A stretch of DNA of 64,000 nt from Qipengyuania pacifica (lineage in GTDB: Bacteria; Pseudomonadota; Alphaproteobacteria; Sphingomonadales; Sphingomonadaceae): contig NZ_JAHWXO010000002.1 in NCBI RefSeq assembly GCF_019857205.1, forward strand, positions 248,001 through 312,000, in the 5' to 3' direction. The notes under the pieces were generated by a model. That model had not been told where the DNA came from and ran no database searches. It saw only the letters and a program-made list of their open reading frames with translations. Below are positions 55,886 to 61,937 of the stretch, piece after piece. Positions within the stretch are counted from its first letter, which is position 1. Each line of letters begins with the position of its first letter. A program made the translations under genes and the position numbers.

Positions 55886-56896
55886 ATGCGTTCAGTCAGA
55901 ACAGTCTTACCGGTCATCGGGATTGCTATCCTGCTGGCGGGAGCTGCCCTGTTTCAGCAGGCAGCGCCGGACCGCTACGGGCTGCCTGAGATCGAGGTGC
56001 TCGATCCCGGGCCGACCGGCCAGCGCATCGACCAAGATGAGTTATTCGGCAACTTTTACCCCGCAGCCGGAAATGCAGGCATCAGTCAGGACGTACCTCG
56101 TCCCGCCGTGCTTCTCCTTGGCGGCTCTGAAGGCGGGCTCGGCGGCGGTGCCAAGCAAATGGCGCTCTCGCTGCAGGAAGAGGGGTTTACGGTCCTTCAT
56201 CTGGCTTATTTCGGCGCGCCGGAGCAGCCTGATGCGCTTGAACGCATACCGCTTGAATTGTTCGATCAGGCTCTCGAATGGTTGAAAGAGCAGCCGGGGG
56301 TCGATCCAGGAAGGCTGGCCGTCGTTGGTGCATCCAAGGGTGCAGAGGCTGCCTTGCTAGTTGCAACTCGAAGGTCCGATCTTTCGGCGGTGGTCGCCGG
56401 AATGCCGACAAATGTCGCGTGGAACGGGATTGATTGGGCTAGGAACGGGCAAAGCCTTTATTCTTCCTGGACGGCTTCAGGCGAAGAGGTGCCGACGATG
56501 CCGTTCTCTGACTGGAACGCATCGGATGGTATCATTAGCGTCTATCGCACTATCGAGGATCCCACGCATCGCGCCAATGCAGATCGGGCAGCGATTCCGA
56601 TTGAACGAGCCAGCGCAAAGATCATGCTCGTATGCGGAGAGGCCGAAACGATGTGGCCCGCATGCCCTATGTCCCGAATGATTGCAGAGCGCAGTGCCGA
56701 GCGCTCAGGTCCCTCCATTACCGTTTTGGCCTATCAGCACGCCGGACATTTCGTTTTCGGGCCTCCAGTGGCTTCGGACAACCCGTTTTACCGCAGGCTC
56801 GACGCGTTCGGCGGAAGCGTCGAGGGCAACGCTACCGCGCGCGCCGACAGTTGGCCGAAAGTCGTGGCATTCATTAAGGCTCGGGCAGCCGATTAG
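55886..56896 (+). CDS. Membrane-anchored BAAT/acyl-CoA thioesterase-type alpha/beta hydrolase
   Basis: A 336-residue protein. The N-terminal hydrophobic segment (VLPVIGIAILLAGAALF) is an anchor or signal. The hydrolase core has AVLLLGGSEGGLGGG, nucleophile elbow LAVVGASKGAEAALLVATR (Ser150), LVCGEAETMWP (acid) and AYQHAGHFVFG (His). This is the C-terminal domain of bile-acid-CoA:amino acid N-acyltransferase/thioesterase proteins without their N-terminal domain. It probably hydrolyses or transfers acyl groups on the outer face of the inner membrane. AAGGAGA precedes the ATG. Confidence 0.82.
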   Translation: MRSVRTVLPVIGIAILLAGAALFQQAAPDRYGLPEIEVLDPGPTGQRIDQDELFGNFYPAAGNAGISQDVPRPAVLLLGGSEGGLGGGAKQMALSLQEEGFTVLHLAYFGAPEQPDALERIPLELFDQALEWLKEQPGVDPGRLAVVGASKGAEAALLVATRRSDLSAVVAGMPTNVAWNGIDWARNGQSLYSSWTASGEEVPTMPFSDWNASDGIISVYRTIEDPTHRANADRAAIPIERASAKIMLVCGEAETMWPACPMSRMIAERSAERSGPSITVLAYQHAGHFVFGPPVASDNPFYRRLDAFGGSVEGNATARADSWPKVVAFIKARAAD

Positions 56897-56922
56897 GAGG
56901 CTCTCTTTTGGAAGCGAAGGCG

Positions 56923-56952
56923 GAAACTGGGCCGCTTGCGGAATGTCAGCTT
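56923..56952 (+). repeat. Imperfect intergenic repeat, copy 2
   Basis: Begins GAAACTGGGCCGCTTGCGGA and matches 51289-51318 at 23 of 30 bases. It lies just past the hydrolase stop, so the two copies bracket the CPBP-ABC-kinase-regulator-hydrolase module in direct orientation. Confidence 0.45.
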
Positions 56953-57037
56953 TCGGGTCACGCCACCTCCTCGATGAACGGCTGGGATTGGGGCGCAAAG
57001 CGGACGCCTCCTAGTCACGAATTCTGAAAAACTACTG

Positions 57038-57283
57038 TTAAGAATCAATCTGATCGACCGACTTGCGCCTACGCTCAACGAGGCTCCTCAAACTCTCAGT
57101 GAGCACCAATGTCGAACTGCCCAGCTTGATGTACTCAATTTCTCCTTCGCCAATGAGCACATAGAGCGTGCTTCGACCGATCCCGAGATAGCGGCAGGCT
57201 TCCGGAACCCGCATGGCAATCGGTTCGATGTCGGTCTGGATTTTCTGCCTGGCTCGCTGCTCATTCGCGCCTGATGTCGGCAT
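57038..57283 (-). CDS. Excisionase/AlpA-like HTH protein
   Basis: An 81-residue protein of the helix-turn-helix type used by excisionases: AMRVPEACRYLGIGRSTLYVLI followed by the wing EGEIEYIKLGSSTLVLTESL. Such proteins bend DNA at att sites or activate the integrase gene. Start ATG 57283 has AAGGA at nine bases; further upstream starts lack a ribosome site. Its presence supports an excisable island. Confidence 0.85.
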   Translation of the reverse strand: MPTSGANEQRARQKIQTDIEPIAMRVPEACRYLGIGRSTLYVLIGEGEIEYIKLGSSTLVLTESLRSLVERRRKSVDQIDS

Positions 57284-57806
57284 GCCGGTCGGTCCTTTCA
57301 TCAATCGGGTGATGACGGACTGACCTGGGGGACATGGAGCGGAGCAGGTCAGGCCCGCCATCGAGATCGATTATCCCTCAATGCGGTCTGGTTGCGCCAC
57401 ATGACGTTTCTACGCTGGGGCTGCCGTTCTCACGCCATTGTGCCGATGGATCACCGAATTCGAGCAAAACGCACACTCATGCATCCGAGCGGACGAGCAC
57501 AGACCTGCACTTTGAGGCATGTCGAGGCCGATTTGAGCAAATCTCGACAAAGCGCCGTCGCCAGTTTGCTTGAAAAGAAACAGCTTTTGGAGGGAAGCGC
57601 CGCAGAGGTGTTTCGAGCGCCGTCGCACATTACCCCACAAAACCAACCACCTGCAGCCCGACCGACGGCGCTGCTTCTATCTTGCCATCCAATCCAACTT
57701 CAAAATCAGACGCCCACGGACCGTTGTCTTTTGGGCGCGCACGGCTTGCTCAAAACCTGCGAACGCCGCGCATTCGATCTACAGCGAGTCTGCACACGGC
57801 GCGCGC
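57284..57806. other. Non-coding or unassigned island DNA
   Basis: About 520 bp without a convincing gene. Open frames on both strands exist but have low-complexity, Arg/Ser/Cys-rich translations and no motifs. Not recognisable as a decayed known gene. Confidence 0.5.
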
Positions 57807-58145
57807 TTAGCGAGTGTTCCTGACCCCGCCTTCGAAGGTTGGCTTGAAGCTCTTCGGGCGCATTGCAAGCCGAGCTGTGACGAACTGAAGCCAGATCAGA
57901 TCGCACCCGGTTGGCGCACGATCAGCGCGTTGCTGGTTGCATCGCTGGTGCTTTAGGAGACCATTGCGGAGCGTTCTGCCGCCGCCAGAACTGCGCGTCG
58001 TGACGTGATCGAAGGTGGGGTAGGAAGGATCGAACCTCTTCAGCCGAGAAGCGCTAGGCACGTGGTCACCGCATCCTGCACAAAGCGATCCCTGTGCCCA
58101 GCGAAGGGCCCGGAGCTGTGCTGCACGTTGCCTGGAAGCGACCAT
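57807..58145 (-). CDS. HNH endonuclease-like protein
   Basis: A 112-residue protein. An N-terminal zinc-knuckle-like CAGCGDHV is followed by the HNH-type core YPTFDHVTTRSSGGG, RNGLLKHQRCNQQRADR. The Cys pair plus the HxxRCN segment may bind zinc, and DH-N-H-like residues fit a nuclease. Small HNH proteins are common in mobile elements. No ribosome site of note; gene density suggests it belongs to the island's own set. Confidence 0.65.
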   Translation of the reverse strand: MVASRQRAAQLRALRWAQGSLCAGCGDHVPSASRLKRFDPSYPTFDHVTTRSSGGGRTLRNGLLKHQRCNQQRADRAPTGCDLIWLQFVTARLAMRPKSFKPTFEGGVRNTR

Positions 58146-58181
58146 GGCAGGTGCATCTAGACTGTCGGAGTGGAAACGTGG

Positions 58182-59120
58182 TTAAGCCTTGTCTGGTCGC
58201 GCCCTTGCGTCAGCCTTGAGCTTTTCGAGACGTTCGGTGCACACCTCGTGGACGACGCGGCCCAGTTCATCGACCTGTCGCCCAAGCCATTCGAGTTCTT
58301 CTTCGGTGATGCGGTAGTGTTTCGAGTAGCGCGCTTTGACGTAAGCTTCCTTGAGCTTCTCGAACCGCGCGCGATCACGCTTGGTCTCGCGGGGCCAGAC
58401 ATAAGTGAGGCGGCGATCAATGCGCTCGGCTTGGGTGCGCAGAAAACCGAGATTATGCACGTGGGGAGTGTAGAATGTGCAGACCAGAAGCACACAATGG
58501 TACAAACGCTCCGCTGCTTGATGTAGCTGGAAAGCCGCGTTGTTGTTTCGGCCTTGATCTCGGTTGAACTTATAATTGTCGAAGAACTCAGCGCCGGTTC
58601 GGTACCATTCGTCGAAGTACTCTTGCGCCATCGCTAGCGCCTGCGTCGGCGTCTTGGGCTTGGGCGTGTGCAGCTCGGTACCGTCGAACTGGTAGAGAGC
58701 TACGCCGTCGTCCTTCACATCCATGAAGAAGTAGCGACCGTGGGCGAGCCCGTCGTTCACCTCTTGCAACGTGTGGACGATGAAGTTGACTGGGGTCTTG
58801 AGTGCCTTGGTAACCCCGTATTCGCGCATCAGCCGGTCGTCGAGCTTCGCCCAGTACTTTACCCGGTCGACCAGTCGCTTGTCATTGACGATGATCAGCA
58901 GGTCATAGTCCGACTGGTAGCCCTTGGCCGTATGCGGCTCGTCGACCCAGGTGCCGCGCGCATAGCTGCCGTAGAGGATCACCTTGAGGATGCGTCCGGC
59001 CTTCTTCCATTGATGCTTGGCCAATGCGAAGGCATCGTCGAACTCTTCAAAGATCAACTGCACCACGCGTTCCAGCTCGCGCTGCTTTTGCGGTGGCAGA
59101 TGATCGAGATCGGTCTTCAT
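58182..59120 (-). CDS. Nucleotidyltransferase-HEPN fusion protein
   Basis: The protein has 312 residues. The N-terminal minimal nucleotidyltransferase domain has the active-site pattern YGSYARGTW (Gly51-Ser52) followed by the acidic pair SDYDLLIIV (Asp71, Asp73), so it looks catalytically able. The C-terminal part (NAAFQLHQAAERLYHCVLLV, YVKARYSKHYRITEEEL) is a HEPN-type helical domain. I do not see a clean R-x4-6-H ribonuclease motif. Separate MNT and HEPN genes form toxin-antitoxin pairs in which MNT AMPylates HEPN; here both are on one chain. It sits in an island near the tRNA end, as defence or addiction genes often do. Confidence 0.82.
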   Translation of the reverse strand: MKTDLDHLPPQKQRELERVVQLIFEEFDDAFALAKHQWKKAGRILKVILYGSYARGTWVDEPHTAKGYQSDYDLLIIVNDKRLVDRVKYWAKLDDRLMREYGVTKALKTPVNFIVHTLQEVNDGLAHGRYFFMDVKDDGVALYQFDGTELHTPKPKTPTQALAMAQEYFDEWYRTGAEFFDNYKFNRDQGRNNNAAFQLHQAAERLYHCVLLVCTFYTPHVHNLGFLRTQAERIDRRLTYVWPRETKRDRARFEKLKEAYVKARYSKHYRITEEELEWLGRQVDELGRVVHEVCTERLEKLKADARARPDKA

Positions 59121-59233
59121 CGCTCAGTTCCTAGCAAGCGCTTGAGAAGCTTGCACCTGCCGAGTGCAGCAGCGCGCTGCGACGGCGCACCCCAAAGCGC
59201 TGAGGAGCCGCGCGCTGGCATGCCCGCGTTAGC

Positions 59234-59254
59234 AACAATCCGATCAGGATTGTT
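59234..59254. repeat. Palindrome near the tRNA end of the island
   Basis: Arms AACAATCC (59234-59241) and GGATTGTT (59247-59254) around GATCA, flanked on both sides by GTTAGC. Candidate operator or partition-like site, 114 bp upstream of the nucleotidyltransferase-HEPN start. Confidence 0.5.
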
Positions 59255-59313
59255 CGTTAGCATTGTTAAGGGACGCTGGAGGCCAGCATTTCTGCGGGTT
59301 TGAAGCCTGTTTG

Positions 59314-59399
59314 GGTTCCTGATAGACCGACCTTTCGGTTCCCGATAGTACGAGTCTCCCGGTTCCTGATAGACCGAACACATACCCGCCTTATCCACA
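59314..59399 (+). other. Iteron array with DnaA box (origin-like segment)
   Basis: Three direct repeats of GGTTCCTGATAGACCGA begin at 59314, 59337 and 59361 (23- and 24-bp periods). Copies 1 and 3 are identical over 17 bp and copy 2 differs at three positions. Thirteen bases later comes a perfect DnaA box TTATCCACA (59391-59399), followed by about 80 bp of A/T-rich DNA up to the att. This is the layout of an iteron plasmid origin, but no replication initiator gene is seen in the island. Confidence 0.6.
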
Positions 59400-59528
59400 G
59401 AGTTGAGACCGAACCCAATCTGAGGCATCGTTTGGCCAAAGCCGACACCAAAATGGTGATCTTTTGTGGGAACTAGGAATGGATTTTTGGAGAATTCCGC
59501 AAGAAAACAAAGGCTTGAAAAGAAATAT

Positions 59529-59545
59529 TGGCTCCCCGAGTTGGA
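59529..59545 (-). repeat. att repeat, tRNA-side copy
   Basis: The 17 bp comprise the complement of CCA, the discriminator base, the 3' acceptor strand and the start of the T-arm of tRNA-Asn. Identical to 49764-49780. Right boundary of the island. Confidence 0.85.
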
Positions 59546-59603
59546 TTCGAACCAACGACCAAGTGATTAACAGTCACCTACTCTACCGCTGAGCTATCGG
59601 GGA
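59529..59603 (-). tRNA. tRNA-Asn (anticodon GTT)
   Basis: A 75-nt cloverleaf read on the minus strand. Acceptor TCCCCGA/TCGGGGA, D-arm GCTCAGCGGTAGAGT, anticodon loop CTGTTAA with GTT, T-arm GGTTCGAATCC, discriminator G and encoded CCA. Complete and probably functional; its 3' end is the island attachment site. Confidence 0.97.
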
Positions 59604-59700
59604 GCAGCCCGCTGGGCAGGGGTGCGCCTATATGGGGGGCTTTGCTGTTTGGCAAGCGGGCAAATCGCAAAAATTCACACTGCTTACCTACTTTTGCAAC

Positions 59701-60483
59701 TTAGACGACGAACTGCTCGGCGACGATGCGTTCGTCGAGCGCATGGCCGGGATCGAACAGCAGCGTCAGCTGGCTGTCGCGCGCGATTTCAAGGTCAACT
59801 AGGGCGACATCGCGAAGCTCCCGCTGGTCTGCGACGACCGAAACGGGACGCTTGTGCTCTTCGAGCACGCGCAGCGAGACTCTGCTTCGATCCGGCAGGA
59901 TTGCCCCATGCCAGCGGCGCGGACGGAAAGGACTGATCGGCGTGAGTGCGAGCAGGTTTGAATCGAGCGGCAAGATCGGTCCATCGGCGGAAAGGTTGTA
60001 GGCAGTCGAACCCGCCGGCGTTGCGAGCAGGACACCGTCGCAAACCAACTCCGGGATTCGCACCTTGTCGTCGACCGTCACTTCGAGCTTCGCGGTCTGC
60101 CGCGTTTCGCGCAGCAGGCTGACCTCGTTGATCGCGCAGAAGGTGTGAGTTTCACCGTCCTGGGTCCGCGCCCGCATGCGCAGCGGTGCGATATGATGGA
60201 GTTTGGCCTTTCCGATGCGCTTGATCAGCGTCTCGGGGTTCCGGTTGCGATTCATCAGGAAGCCAACCGTGCCGAGATTAAGTCCGTAGGCCGGGATTAT
60301 CCGTTCGCTATCCAGCATCGCATGAAGCGTCTGCAGCATGAAACCATCGCCGCCGAGAACGACGACCGCCTCGGCTTCGGATAGTGGCACCCAATCGGCT
60401 ATTTCGCGGAAACCCTTGTCGGCAGCTTCCTGCGCAAGCGGAGCATCGGAAACAAGCAGAGCCAAGCGGCTGAAATCGGGCAT
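59701..60483 (-). CDS. nadK: NAD kinase
   Basis: A 260-residue kinase that makes NADP from NAD. Signature AVVVLGGDGFMLQTLH (GGDG, about residues 43-46), YGLNLGTVGFLMN, AINEVSLLRETRQTAKLEV, VCDGVLLATPAGSTAYNLSADGP with a Ser/Thr-rich catalytic loop. Start ATG 60483; the longer open frame is not used. It is divergent from the EAL gene at 60615 and lies downstream of tRNA-Asn's promoter side. Confidence 0.96.
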   Translation of the reverse strand: MPDFSRLALLVSDAPLAQEAADKGFREIADWVPLSEAEAVVVLGGDGFMLQTLHAMLDSERIIPAYGLNLGTVGFLMNRNRNPETLIKRIGKAKLHHIAPLRMRARTQDGETHTFCAINEVSLLRETRQTAKLEVTVDDKVRIPELVCDGVLLATPAGSTAYNLSADGPILPLDSNLLALTPISPFRPRRWHGAILPDRSRVSLRVLEEHKRPVSVVADQRELRDVALVDLEIARDSQLTLLFDPGHALDERIVAEQFVV

Positions 60484-60614
60484 TGCCCCAGCATCCTCCT
60501 GTCCGGGATAACCATTGCCCGGGATTGCAGCGTACCTATGGATGCACGTCCCATTTGGCAACATGGGTGAAAAAGTGGCATACCCTTCTGCGGGGCGCGC
60601 TAAGGACGGCCGAT

Positions 60615-61937
60615 ATGGCAAGCATGCCCCACGAAATTAACGGCGAAACGCGCGACACGCTAACTGGCCTCGCTGATCAGGCGCAGGCCCGCGGCACGAT
60701 TACGCGCTGGCAGCGGGATTGGCCCGACAAGACCATTTCCTGTCCCATGCATGCGATGCTCATCACGCTGGGGCGCATCGATACGCTAAATGTCGCTTTC
60801 GGTGAGAGTGCAGGCGACGGCGCGCTGGTCGAAGTGGCGCAGCGTATCAAGCATTTCGCTTCGGACGAGCTGGAAAGTAGCAGTGCCTGGATCGCCGCGC
60901 GCATGGGCGGCGGCAGCTTCCTTCTCATCGCGCGTCAGGAATGTAGCCGCGAGAGGTGGCAATGGCTGGCCGAAGCGCTTGCCGACGCCATTGCTATGCC
61001 CATCGCCAATCCCGAAGGCGGGGCAAGCCTCAGGTTGTGGCCTCGACTCGCCCTCATGCGGGTCACCGACAATGACAATGCCGATAGCGTGCTTGATCGG
61101 CTGTCCGAAGTTGCAGCTCGTATGCGTGACAGCAATCGCCGCCGTATCGACTGGTCGGCGGGCGCAGTGGCGCGTTCAGGGCGTTCGAACCAGCAGCTCG
61201 AAGCGGATTTACTCGCCGCAATTGACCGTGACGAAATCGAGATCCTGTTCCAGCCGCAATTCGCGCTGGACGACGACACGCTGATCGGTGCCGAGGCCCT
61301 GGCTCGCTGGGAGCACCCACTGATAGGGCGAATTGGCGCCGGAACGCTGTTCCAGATAGCCGAGCGTGCAGACCATGTTGCCCACCTTTCCCGGCACATC
61401 GCGAAACGTGCTCTCGAACGGGCGCTCGAATGGCCGGATCACTTGCGGCTGTCATTGAACATTACGCCTGTTGATCTCGCTGCCGATAATTTCGCCATCG
61501 ACTTTGCACGCATGGCGGAAAGGGTCGGCTTTTCGTTGGGGCGGATCACGCTCGAGATTATCGAGCAGGTGCTGCTCGCCGATCTCGACAGGGTCAGCCG
61601 GGTACTCGATCAGTTGAAGCTGTTCGGAATACGCATCGCGCTGGACGATTTCGGCGCGGGCTTCTGCAATTTCCGATATCTGAAGGTCTTGCCGATCGAC
61701 TGCCTGAAACTCGATCGCACGATGCTGGACGGGGTCCTCGACGACGAGCGGGACCTGGCGGTGTTCAGGGCTATCCTCGCCATGGCCGAGGCGCTCGACC
61801 TGAAGGTGCTGGTCGAAGGTGTCGAAAACGCGGATCAGCGGGATCTGGCCCGCAAGGAAGGGTGCCAGTCCTACCAGGGCTTCCTTCGTGCAGAACCGAT
61901 GAGCGCGCCCGATTTCCTCAAACTGGCAGGATCCTAG
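60615..61937 (+). CDS. EAL-domain c-di-GMP phosphodiesterase with degenerate GGDEF domain
   Basis: A 440-residue soluble protein. The N-terminal half is GGDEF-like but reads MGGGSFLLIAR where GGDEF is expected, so diguanylate cyclase activity is unlikely. The EAL half keeps GAEALARWEHP, LSLNITPVDL, ITLEIIEQVLL, IALDDFGAGFCNF, DCLKLDR, LVEGVENADQ and YQGFLRAEP. These are the metal and catalytic residues needed to hydrolyse c-di-GMP. ATG 60615 is chosen; ATG 60624 is near. Its last four bases overlap the stop of mfd. Confidence 0.9.
   Translation: MASMPHEINGETRDTLTGLADQAQARGTITRWQRDWPDKTISCPMHAMLITLGRIDTLNVAFGESAGDGALVEVAQRIKHFASDELESSSAWIAARMGGGSFLLIARQECSRERWQWLAEALADAIAMPIANPEGGASLRLWPRLALMRVTDNDNADSVLDRLSEVAARMRDSNRRRIDWSAGAVARSGRSNQQLEADLLAAIDRDEIEILFQPQFALDDDTLIGAEALARWEHPLIGRIGAGTLFQIAERADHVAHLSRHIAKRALERALEWPDHLRLSLNITPVDLAADNFAIDFARMAERVGFSLGRITLEIIEQVLLADLDRVSRVLDQLKLFGIRIALDDFGAGFCNFRYLKVLPIDCLKLDRTMLDGVLDDERDLAVFRAILAMAEALDLKVLVEGVENADQRDLARKEGCQSYQGFLRAEPMSAPDFLKLAGS

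Larger units (their letters stand above)
49764..59545. mobile_element. Integrative genomic island in tRNA-Asn (about 9.8 kb)
   Basis: Bounded by exact 17-bp direct repeats at 49764-49780 and 59529-59545, the second being the 3' end of an intact tRNA-Asn gene. It contains a tyrosine integrase next to the left repeat, an AlpA-like HTH gene, an HNH protein and a nucleotidyltransferase-HEPN protein. The other contents are an origin-like iteron segment and a five-gene membrane/signalling cargo. No transfer or phage structural genes are seen, so it is probably mobilised in trans or is a satellite-like element (inference). Genes on each side (flavin reductase, nadK) look chromosomal. Confidence 0.85.

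Noticed and set aside
57392-57823. 143-residue plus-strand frame in the island gap
   Set aside because: No motifs, odd composition and overlap with the convergent HNH gene end; not supported as a gene.
59314-59377. Short CRISPR-like array
   Set aside because: Only three 17-bp imperfect copies with 6-7 bp gaps and no cas genes; periods match iterons, not CRISPR spacers.
59117-59428. 103-residue minus-strand frame over the iterons
   Set aside because: Its repeated peptide segments simply reflect the DNA iterons, and it lacks a credible ribosome site or family.
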